Assembly: GCF_021353235.1 (NCBI RefSeq)
Contig: NZ_JAJTWT010000009.1
Span: 183,912-247,911 of the forward strand
Origin: Pelomonas caseinilytica
GTDB lineage: Bacteria; Pseudomonadota; Gammaproteobacteria; Burkholderiales; Burkholderiaceae_C
Direction of reading: 5' to 3'
Length of the DNA: 64,000 nucleotides
Of this stretch, positions 8,468 through 15,219 are shown in pieces (the stretch's first letter is position 1; every line of letters starts with the position of its first letter). Below the pieces are notes generated by a model that did no database searches, was not told the DNA's origin, and was given only the letters and a program-made list of their open reading frames with translations. The position numbers and the translations under genes were made by a program.

Positions 8468-9154
8468 ATGCCCGTTCTGCTCGCCCTCGACAGCTCCACC
8501 GACACGATGGCCCTGGCCCTCGTGTCGCCCGGACCGTCGAAGCTGTTCGAGGCGGCCGGCGGCGCCAAGGCCTCGGCGCGCATGCTGCCCGAGATCAAGG
8601 CCCTGCTGGCCCAGGCCGGCCTCGGCCTGGGCGACCTGGACGCCATCGCCTTCGGCCAGGGGCCGGGCGCCTTCACCGGCCTGCGCACGGCCTGCGCCGT
8701 CGCCCAGGGCCTGGCCTTCGGCCTGGGCAAGCCCGTCGTCGCCGTCGACAGCCTCATGCTGGTGGCCGACGACGCCCGCGAGCAGGGTGCCGGCGACGAC
8801 GTCTGGGTGGCCATGGACGCCCGCATCGGCGAGATCTACGCGGCGCACTACCGCTGGCAGGACGGCGCCTGGCAGGTGGCCGAGGCCCCGGCCCTCTACG
8901 CGCCCGAGGCCCTGGCCGCGCATTGGGGCGAGCCGGCCGCCGTGGCCGGCACCGGGTTGACCGAATACGCCCAGGCCCTCGGCACGCTGCCGCACGCGTG
9001 GCCTCAGGCCCGCTCGCGGGCCGCCGCCCTCGGCCGCCTCGCCCTGGCCGGCTGGCAACGCGGCGAACTGCGCGATGCCGCCGAGGCCCTGCCGGTCTAC
9101 GTGCGCGACAAGGTCGCGCTGACCACTGCTGAGCGGGAGCAGCAAGCGGCATGA
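8468..9154 (+). CDS. tsaB: tRNA threonylcarbamoyladenosine biosynthesis protein TsaB
   Basis: A 228-residue ASKHA-fold protein with the N-terminal 'LALDSSTDTMALALVS' strand and the diagnostic 'GQGPGAFTGLRTACAVAQGLA' motif, both characteristic of TsaB (YeaZ). TsaB forms a complex with TsaD and TsaE that transfers the threonylcarbamoyl group onto A37 of ANN-decoding tRNAs. It is a scaffold paralogous to TsaD rather than the metal-binding catalyst. The neighbouring rimI 73 bases downstream is the standard partner gene. The start is supported by the family N-terminus and by the -10-like hexamer 6 bases upstream. Confidence 0.94.
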   Translation: MPVLLALDSSTDTMALALVSPGPSKLFEAAGGAKASARMLPEIKALLAQAGLGLGDLDAIAFGQGPGAFTGLRTACAVAQGLAFGLGKPVVAVDSLMLVADDAREQGAGDDVWVAMDARIGEIYAAHYRWQDGAWQVAEAPALYAPEALAAHWGEPAAVAGTGLTEYAQALGTLPHAWPQARSRAAALGRLALAGWQRGELRDAAEALPVYVRDKVALTTAEREQQAA

Positions 9155-9227
9155 GCGCAGCGAAGGGCCGCCCCGAGCAAGCTCGCTCCCGCCTGGCAGG
9201 ACAGGCCGAAGGCCGAAGGGTGCGTCG

Positions 9228-9791
9228 ATGAGCGCCTTGCTGGACAGCCGCCAGCCTGCCTGGGAGGCTTCGGCGATGCGCGTGCCCGACCTCACCGAGG
9301 TCATGGCCATCGAGCGCCAGGCCTATCCCGTGCCGTGGACGCATGGCAACTTCGTCGACTCGCTGGCCGCCGGCTATCCGGCCGAGGTGCTGCGCGGCCC
9401 GCGCGCCCAAGCCAACGCCGGGCCGCCCCAAGTTGGCTTGACCCCCTTGGGGGGCGGGCTGGGCGCAGCCCCGCCGTGGGGGCACACGGAGCTGCTGGGC
9501 TACTGGGTGGCCATGCCGGGGCTGGACGAGATGCACCTGCTCAACATCACCGTCGCGCCCGCCTGGCAGGGGCGGGGGCTGGCCGTGGCCATGCTGGAGC
9601 GGCTGGTGGCCGAATGCCGCTGCCGCGGCCTGGCGCAGCTGTGGCTGGAGGTGCGTGTCAGCAACGTCCGGGCGCGCGAGGTCTACCGCCGCTTCGGCCT
9701 GGTCGAAGTGGGGCGGCGCCGCGCCTACTACCCGGTGCCGCAGGGCCCGCGGGAGGACGCCATCCTGATGAGCCTGGCGGTGGCTGCCTGA
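9228..9791 (+). CDS. rimI: ribosomal protein S18 alanine N-acetyltransferase, with inserted repeat
   Basis: A 187-residue GNAT protein with 'VPDLTEVMAIERQAYPVPWT', 'MHLLNITVAPAWQGRGLAVAML' (acetyl-CoA pyrophosphate loop Q-G-R-G-L-A) and 'LEVRVSNVRAREVYRRFG', the RimI signature. RimI acetylates the N-terminus of ribosomal protein S18. Residues about 58-87 are extra compared with the usual 145-160-residue enzyme. They are Gly/Pro-rich and are encoded by a GC-rich palindromic repeat (9401-9485) inserted in frame between two core strands of the fold. The catalytic motifs lie after it and look intact, so the protein may still work. It follows tsaB and overlaps the glycosylase gene by one base (TGATG). 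Confidence 0.92.
   Translation: MSALLDSRQPAWEASAMRVPDLTEVMAIERQAYPVPWTHGNFVDSLAAGYPAEVLRGPRAQANAGPPQVGLTPLGGGLGAAPPWGHTELLGYWVAMPGLDEMHLLNITVAPAWQGRGLAVAMLERLVAECRCRGLAQLWLEVRVSNVRAREVYRRFGLVEVGRRRAYYPVPQGPREDAILMSLAVAA
9401..9485 (-). repeat. dispersed GC-rich palindromic repeat, in-frame copy inside rimI
   Basis: The reverse strand carries the core CTTGGGGCGGCCCGGCG, also present at 12758-12784 and, with small changes, on the reverse strand at 22460-22493. A C/G-rich inverted repeat (ACCCCCTTGGGGGG and neighbours) lies next to it. The segment's length keeps the rimI frame open and adds about 28 residues. It looks like a REP/MITE-like element that has landed inside a coding sequence. Confidence 0.6.
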
Positions 9792-10579
9792 TGAGCTGGG
9801 ACGAACGCCAGCGGGCCATGCTGGCCGAGATGGGATTGCGCCTGCCGGCGACGGCCGCGCGGCCGGCCGGCGTGGAGGAGGCGACGGCGGAGCCCGCCGA
9901 AGCCCTTCCCGTCGCGCGCACCGTGGCCGCCCCGCCGGCGCGGGCCGCCGCAACCGATCCGGCACCGGCCGCGCCCGCCCGCGAGGTCCGGCCCGGTGCC
10001 TTCGCCGCACTGGCTGCCGACGAACTGCCCAGCGCCGTCGCGGCCTGCCGGGCCTGCGGCCTGTGCGAGCAACGCCGCCAGGCCGTCTTCGGCGAGGGTG
10101 CCGTGGGCTCCGCCCAGTGGCTGGTCGTCACCGACCCGCCGGACGACGCCGACGACGCCAGCGGCCAGGCCCTGGGTGGCGAGGCCGGGCGGCTGCTGGA
10201 CCGCATGCTGCTGGCCGCCGGCCAGTCGCGCCGCGGCGAGACGCCCACGGCCTTCGTGACGCCCATCGTCAAATGCCGCCCGCCGCGCGGTCGCGCGCCC
10301 CAGCCGGCCGAGCTGGACGCCTGTGAGGCCATCCTGGCCCGCCAGGTGGAGCTGCTGCAGCCCCGCCTCGTGCTGGCCCTGGGCCTGCAGGCCGCGCGCC
10401 GCCTGACCGGCCTGGCCGAGCCGCTGGGCAAGCTGCGCGGTCGCGTGCATCGCTGGCGCGACCTGCCCGTCGTGGTCACCTACCATCCGGCGTATCTATT
10501 GCGCTCACCGGCCGACAAGGCCGGTGCCTGGGACGACCTGTGCCTGGCCCTGAAGACCGTCAAGACCCTCGAGACATGA
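9791..10579 (+). CDS. Fe-S uracil-DNA glycosylase family protein (type 4/5 UDG)
   Basis: 262 residues. After a low-complexity Ala/Pro N-terminal 70 residues, the UDG domain shows the [4Fe-4S] cysteines Cys86/Cys89 ('CRACGLC'), Cys162 ('VKCRPP') and Cys178, and the DNA-intercalation motif 'YHPAYLLR' (His232). The family excises uracil from DNA. The motif A loop, normally GE-x-PG-x-x-E-D, reads TDPPDDADD here (about residues 114-122). The catalytic water loop has therefore lost the usual Gly-Glu and Pro-Gly, which may change substrate or activity. It overlaps rimI and the next gene, so it is translated as part of a tsaB-rimI cluster. Confidence 0.8.
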   Translation: MSWDERQRAMLAEMGLRLPATAARPAGVEEATAEPAEALPVARTVAAPPARAAATDPAPAAPAREVRPGAFAALAADELPSAVAACRACGLCEQRRQAVFGEGAVGSAQWLVVTDPPDDADDASGQALGGEAGRLLDRMLLAAGQSRRGETPTAFVTPIVKCRPPRGRAPQPAELDACEAILARQVELLQPRLVLALGLQAARRLTGLAEPLGKLRGRVHRWRDLPVVVTYHPAYLLRSPADKAGAWDDLCLALKTVKTLET

Positions 10580-12645
10580 ACCCCGCCGACGATGCCCCGG
10601 CGCGGTCGGTCGAGGCTGCGCGCTTCAAGCTGCTGGCCGACTACCTGCCGGCCTGGATCGCCCTGTACGACGCCAAGACCCAGGCCTGCCTGTTTGCCAA
10701 CCGCGGCTATGCCGAGGCCTTCGGCCTGACCGAGCAGAGCATCCTCGGCAAGACCTTCGCCGACATCATCGGGCCCGAGGCCTCGGCCCTCATCCAGCCG
10801 GCCGTCGACAAGGTGCTGTCCGAGCGCGTGCCCGTCAGCTACGAGCGCGAGCTGCCCGAGGCCGATGGCACGCCGCGCTGGATCGAGGTCCATCTCATCC
10901 CGCAGCTCGGCGACGACGGCGAGCCCGTGGCGAGCTGCGTCCTCATCAACGACATCACCAAGCACCGCCTGGCGGAGCGCGCCGTGCGCGAGTCCGAGGC
11001 GCGGCTGGACAAGTTCATGCAGGCCACCGTGGAGGGCATCCTCTTCCACAAGGACGGCTACACCACCGACGTCAACCCGCCCTGCTGCGAGCTGGTGGGC
11101 TACAGCTTCGAGGAGATGATCGGCCGCCACGTGCTGTCCTTCATCGCGCCCGACGAGGTGGGCAAGGTCAAGGAGGTCATGCGCCTGGGCCGCGAGCTGC
11201 GCTACGAGACCGCCGTCATGCACAAGGACGGCACGCGCATCCCGGTCGAGTTCATCGTCAGGACGATGGAGCGCGACGGCGAGAAGCTGCGCATGACCAT
11301 CGTGCGCGACATCCGCGACCGCCTCGCCAGCGAGGCGCGCATCCAGCACCTGGCCCACCACGACGCGCTGACCGGCCTGCTCAACCGCGCCTCCTTCATG
11401 GACCGCATGGCCCTGCTGATGAAGCGGGCCGAGCGCCGGGGCGAGATGCTGGCGCTGCTCTTCATCGACCTGGACAACTTCAAGCGCGTCAACGACTCCC
11501 TGGGTCATCTCGAAGGCGACCAGGTCCTCACCACCGTGTCCGAGCGCCTCGTCGGCGCGCTGCGCGGCAGCGACCTGGTCGGCCGCTTCGGCGGCGACGA
11601 GTTCGTCGTGCTGCTGACCGACCTGGAAAGCCGCGCCGACGTCATCGTCGTGCTGGAGGCCCTGCTGTCGGTCGTCGAGGTGCCGGTCAAGGCCGACGGC
11701 CGGGCGTTGTCCGTCACGCCCTCCATCGGCGTGGCCGTCTACCCCGACGACGGCCGCCAGGCCGACGAGCTCATCCAGCACGCCGACACCGCCATGTACC
11801 GCGCCAAGGCGCGCGGCCGTGCGACCTACCAGTTCTTCGAGCCCTCGCTGGCCGAGACGGCCTATGCCGACCTCGTGCTGGAGGCCGAGCTGGCCCAGGG
11901 CCTGACGCGCAACGAGTTCGAGCTCTTCTTCCAGCCCCAGGTCGAGGCGACCACGGGCCAGCTCTCCGGTGCCGAGGCCCTGCTGCGCTGGCGGCATCCG
12001 CAGCGCGGCCTGCTGTCGCCGGACAGCTTCATCTTCGTGGCCGAGCGTCACCGCCTCATGCTCGCCCTGGGCGAATGGGTGCTGCGCGAAGCCGCCCTCA
12101 CGGCGCGGCGCTGGCGCGAGCAGGGCCTGACCCAGGGCCATGGCCCCATGCGCATCGCCGTCAACCTCTCGCGCATGCAGTTCCACCTCGACGGCTTCGC
12201 CGACACGGTCAAGCGCGTGCTGGACGAGTCGCATGCCAAGGGCCAGTGGCTGGAGCTGGAACTGACCGAGCGCATGCTCATCGACGACATCGAGCACGCC
12301 CCCACCACGCTGGCCCAGCTGCGCGCCCTGGGCCTGACCGTCTCGGTCGACGACTTCGGCACCGGCTACACCTCGCTCGCCCACCTGACCGAGCTGCCGC
12401 TGGACAAGCTCAAGATCGACCAGGGCTTCGTCGCCCGGCTGCCCGACGACGTCGGCGCCCAGGCCATCACCCGCGCCATCGTGCAGATGGCCGTGGGCCT
12501 GGGCCTCACCGTCACGGCCGAGGGCGTGCGCACGGCGGCGCAGTGGCAGTTGCTGGCCGGCTGGGGCTGCCAGCAGTTCCAGGGCGAGCTGGTCGGCTCG
12601 CCGATGCCGGCGGCCGAGTTCGAGGCGTGGGTGAGGGCGCGGTGA
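10576..12645 (+). CDS. PAS-PAS-GGDEF-EAL cyclic-di-GMP protein
   Basis: 689 residues, apparently cytosolic. Two PAS domains (about 10-130 and 140-260) are followed by GGDEF ('DALTGLLNRASF', 'FIDLDNFKRVND', active site 'RFGGDEF') with an intact I-site RGSD five residues upstream, then EAL. The phosphodiesterase residues are all present: 'AEALLRW', 'LELTERML', 'DDFGTGYTSL', 'LKIDQGF' and 'TAEGV'. Both activities are possible in sequence terms, with the PAS domains choosing between them. The second PAS ends with the 'VRDIRDR' hinge typical of signal-linked GGDEF proteins. The ATG overlaps the glycosylase stop (ATGA). Confidence 0.92.
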   Translation: MNPADDAPARSVEAARFKLLADYLPAWIALYDAKTQACLFANRGYAEAFGLTEQSILGKTFADIIGPEASALIQPAVDKVLSERVPVSYERELPEADGTPRWIEVHLIPQLGDDGEPVASCVLINDITKHRLAERAVRESEARLDKFMQATVEGILFHKDGYTTDVNPPCCELVGYSFEEMIGRHVLSFIAPDEVGKVKEVMRLGRELRYETAVMHKDGTRIPVEFIVRTMERDGEKLRMTIVRDIRDRLASEARIQHLAHHDALTGLLNRASFMDRMALLMKRAERRGEMLALLFIDLDNFKRVNDSLGHLEGDQVLTTVSERLVGALRGSDLVGRFGGDEFVVLLTDLESRADVIVVLEALLSVVEVPVKADGRALSVTPSIGVAVYPDDGRQADELIQHADTAMYRAKARGRATYQFFEPSLAETAYADLVLEAELAQGLTRNEFELFFQPQVEATTGQLSGAEALLRWRHPQRGLLSPDSFIFVAERHRLMLALGEWVLREAALTARRWREQGLTQGHGPMRIAVNLSRMQFHLDGFADTVKRVLDESHAKGQWLELELTERMLIDDIEHAPTTLAQLRALGLTVSVDDFGTGYTSLAHLTELPLDKLKIDQGFVARLPDDVGAQAITRAIVQMAVGLGLTVTAEGVRTAAQWQLLAGWGCQQFQGELVGSPMPAAEFEAWVRAR

Positions 12646-12757
12646 ACCGTATGCCCCTCGCCCGATCTTGCTTCGCTGGACGCGAGCAAGCCCAGTCGGT
12701 CCCCCCAGGGGACCCGGCTGCCCGTGGCATCGAGCCTCGGTCAGCCACCTCGGGGCC

Positions 12758-12784
12758 GGCTTGGGGCGGCCCGGCGCTCGGCCC
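12758..12784 (+). repeat. dispersed GC-rich repeat, intergenic copy
   Basis: This carries the core CTTGGGGCGGCCCGGCG followed by CTCGGCCC, shared with the rimI copy and the 22460-22493 copy. It lies in the 174-base gap between the GGDEF-EAL gene and the MidA-family gene. The rest of that gap (12646-12757) is G/C-rich with short inverted repeats and has no convincing gene. Confidence 0.55.
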
Positions 12785-12819
12785 GACACCTCTGCAAGAT
12801 GCGTCGGGGAGCCGCTGAA

Positions 12820-13899
12820 GTGACGCTTGCCGACCGCATCCACGCCGAGATCGCCGCGGCCGGCGGCTGGCTGCCGTTCGACCGCTTCATGGCCCTGGCC
12901 CTGTACGAGCCGGGCCTGGGCTACTACGCCGGCGGGCGGCGCAAGTTCGGCGCCATGCCGTCCGAGGGTTCGGACTTCGTCACCGCGCCGGAGATGTCGC
13001 CCCTCTTCGGCCGGACCCTGGCGCGCCAGCTCGCGCAGGCGATGGAGGCCAGCGGCTGCCGCGAGGTCATGGAGTTCGGAGCCGGTTCGGGCGCCCTCGC
13101 GGCCCAGCTCATCGCCGAGCTCGACGCCCTGGGCGCCGGCCTGGCGCGCTACCGCATCGTCGAGCTGTCGGCCGAGCTGCGCCAGCGCCAGCGCGAGCGC
13201 CTGGCGCACTGGGGCGAACGCGTCGACTGGCTGGACAGCCTGCCCGACGAGATCGAGGCCGTGGTCGTCGGCAACGAGGTGCTGGACGCCATGCCGGTGC
13301 AGCTGCTGGCCTTCGACGGCCAGGCATGGCGCGAGCGCGGCGTGGTCAGCGCAGGCGAGGGGTTCGCCTTCGAGGATCGCGACAGCATGCTGCGCCCGCC
13401 GGTGGACACCGGCTTCGTGCCGGGCACCGTCACCGAGATCCATCCCCAGGCCGAGGCCTTCGTCGGCACGCTGGCGCGCACGCTGCGCCGCGGCGCGGCC
13501 TTCTTCATCGACTACGGCTTCCCCGAGGCCGAGTACTACCACCCCCAGCGCCGCGGCGGCACGCTGATGTGCCACCAGGGCCACCTCGCCGACGCCGACC
13601 CCCTCGTCGCCGTGGGCGACAAGGACATCACCGCCCACGTCAATTTCACCGGCATCGCCCTGGCCGGGCAGGACGCCGGCCTCGTCGTGCTGGGCTACAC
13701 CAGCCAGGCCAATTTCCTGCTCAACTGCGGCATCGCCGATCTGCTGCAGGGCGCCTCGCTGGGCGAGCGGGCCATGGCCCACCGCCTGCTGGCCGAGCAC
13801 GAGATGGGCGAGCTGTTCAAGGTCATCGGCTTCGCGCCGCTGAGCGCGCCCTTCGACGCGCTGGGTTTCGAACGCGGAGACCGTTCCCACAAGCTCTGA
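12820..13899 (+). CDS. MidA-family SAM-dependent methyltransferase
   Basis: A 359-residue class I methyltransferase of the MidA/NDUFAF7 family (COG1565). Key features are 'GWLPFDRFMALALYEPGLGYYA', 'GSDFVTAPEMSPLFGR', the SAM-binding 'VMEFGAGSGALAAQ', 'VVGNEVLDAMPV' and 'FFIDYGFPEAEYYHPQRRGGTL'. The mitochondrial member methylates an arginine of complex I subunit NDUFS2; the bacterial substrate is not established. The GTG at 12820 is preferred over the ATG at 12799 because a GGGGAG ribosome-binding site lies 8 bases before it and the product then starts at the usual family N-terminus. Confidence 0.9.
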   Translation: MTLADRIHAEIAAAGGWLPFDRFMALALYEPGLGYYAGGRRKFGAMPSEGSDFVTAPEMSPLFGRTLARQLAQAMEASGCREVMEFGAGSGALAAQLIAELDALGAGLARYRIVELSAELRQRQRERLAHWGERVDWLDSLPDEIEAVVVGNEVLDAMPVQLLAFDGQAWRERGVVSAGEGFAFEDRDSMLRPPVDTGFVPGTVTEIHPQAEAFVGTLARTLRRGAAFFIDYGFPEAEYYHPQRRGGTLMCHQGHLADADPLVAVGDKDITAHVNFTGIALAGQDAGLVVLGYTSQANFLLNCGIADLLQGASLGERAMAHRLLAEHEMGELFKVIGFAPLSAPFDALGFERGDRSHKL

Positions 13900-13915
13900 A
13901 CCGGGGAGTCGCACC

Positions 13916-13972
13916 ATGCGAGCCTGGCCCTTATTGCTGCTGCGCGGCGGTGCCGCGAAGCCACGGCCATGA
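13916..13972 (+). CDS. 18-codon ORF coupled to the flavoprotein gene; possible remnant of a cytochrome subunit
   Basis: ATG at 13916 has a strong GGGGAG ribosome-binding site 7 bases upstream. The ORF reads MRAWPLLLLRGGAAKPRP and ends in a TGA that overlaps the ATG of the flavoprotein gene (ATGA). The first nine residues look like the start of a Sec signal peptide that is cut short. In known flavocytochrome c operons, a c-type cytochrome subunit gene precedes the flavoprotein gene. One reading is that an internal deletion joined its first and last codons. The alternative is a plain coupling peptide. Confidence 0.4.
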   Translation: MRAWPLLLLRGGAAKPRP

Positions 13973-15219
13973 TCGGGCGGCGCGGATTCGTCGGGGCCGC
14001 CGGCCTGGCGCTGGCGGGCTGCGCCGGCCGCCCGCCGCGCGCGCGGCTGGGCCGCATCGTCGTCGTGGGCGGCGGCTTCGGCGGCGCGACGGCCGCGCGC
14101 CACCTCAGGCTCTGGGGCGGCGAGGCGGTGGACGTGACGCTGGTGGAGCGCGAGGCCGCCTTCGTCTCCTGCCCCATGTCCAACCTCGTCGTCGGTGGAC
14201 TGCGCGGGATGGACTTCATCACCCACGGCTACGGGGCCCTGGAGGCCCTGGGCGTGCGGCGGCTGCGCGCCGAGGTCGCGGCCATCGACCCGGTCGGCCA
14301 CGCGGTGGCCCTGGCCGATGGCCGGAGCCTCGCCTGGGACCGCCTTGTGCTCGCGCCCGGCATCGACTTCATGCTCGACGGCCTGCCCGGCCTCGCCGCC
14401 GCCTTCGCCAGTGGCCGCGCCGTCCACGCCTGGAAGGCCGGCGCCCAGACTGTGGCGTTGCGCCGCCGGCTCGAGGCCCTGCCCGACGGCGGCGTCGTGC
14501 TGATCAGCATCCCCTCCTCGCCCTACCGCTGCCCGCCGGCTCCCTACGAGCGCGCCTGCCTGATCGCGTCGTGGCTGCGCCGCGCCCGGCCCCGCGCCAA
14601 GCTGCTGGTGCTCGATGCCAACCCCGAGATCCAGAGCAAGCGGGCGCTGTTCGAGCGCGCCTTTGCCGAGCACCATGCCGGCCTGCTGGAGTACCGGCCC
14701 AATGCCGAGCTGCAGGAGGTGCTGCCCGACGGCACGGCCCGCTTCGAGTTCGAGGACGTGAAGGCCGACGTGCTCAACCTCATCCCGCCGCAACGGGCCG
14801 GCGACCTGGTGCGCGAGCTGGCCACGGTCAACCGCCGCTGGGTGCCCGTCGATTGGCTGACGATGCAGGCCCGGGGCGCCCCCGGCGTGCATGTCGTCGG
14901 CGACGCCCTCCTGTCCGCCCCCGCCAGCCCCAAGTCCGGCCACCTGGCCAACCAGCAGGCTAAGGTGGCCGCGGCGGCCGTGCTGCAGCAGCTGCGCGGC
15001 GAACCCGTGGACGCCAGCCCCGTCGTCACGAACACCTGCTACAGCTTCGTCACGCCGACCCAGGCGGGACACGTCGCGTCGGTCCACCGGTACGACGCGG
15101 CCGAGAAGACGATGAAGCCCGTCCCGGGCGCTGCCAGCCTGTCCGCCACGGCGAGCGCTGCGGAGGCGGAACTCGCCTGGGGCTGGGCGGAGAGCATCTG
15201 GGCGGACAGCCTAGGGTAG
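13969..15219 (+). CDS. flavocytochrome c sulfide dehydrogenase-type flavoprotein (FccB/SoxF-like)
   Basis: A 416-residue FAD enzyme with a twin-arginine-like signal ('IGRRGFVGAAGLALAGC') and the FAD-binding 'RIVVVGGGFGGATAARHL'. Cys68 in 'FVSCPMSNLV' corresponds to the covalent flavin Cys of Allochromatium FccB, and Cys188 ('YRCPPAPYERAC') plus Cys357 ('TNTCYSF') match the redox-active pair. 'VHVVGDAL' is the second FAD contact. Such enzymes oxidise sulfide in the periplasm and pass electrons to a cytochrome c subunit. No such subunit is adjacent; only the 18-codon ORF lies upstream. Other sulfur-oxidation genes are absent from the window. Confidence 0.85.
   Translation: MIGRRGFVGAAGLALAGCAGRPPRARLGRIVVVGGGFGGATAARHLRLWGGEAVDVTLVEREAAFVSCPMSNLVVGGLRGMDFITHGYGALEALGVRRLRAEVAAIDPVGHAVALADGRSLAWDRLVLAPGIDFMLDGLPGLAAAFASGRAVHAWKAGAQTVALRRRLEALPDGGVVLISIPSSPYRCPPAPYERACLIASWLRRARPRAKLLVLDANPEIQSKRALFERAFAEHHAGLLEYRPNAELQEVLPDGTARFEFEDVKADVLNLIPPQRAGDLVRELATVNRRWVPVDWLTMQARGAPGVHVVGDALLSAPASPKSGHLANQQAKVAAAAVLQQLRGEPVDASPVVTNTCYSFVTPTQAGHVASVHRYDAAEKTMKPVPGAASLSATASAAEAELAWGWAESIWADSLG

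Noticed and set aside
10480..15087. A minus-strand open frame of about 1535 codons opposite the GGDEF-EAL, MidA and flavoprotein genes
   Set aside because: It is an antisense shadow. Composition is Gln/His/Gly-rich without any recognisable domain, it spans several well-supported genes on the other strand, and such frames are expected at 70% G+C.
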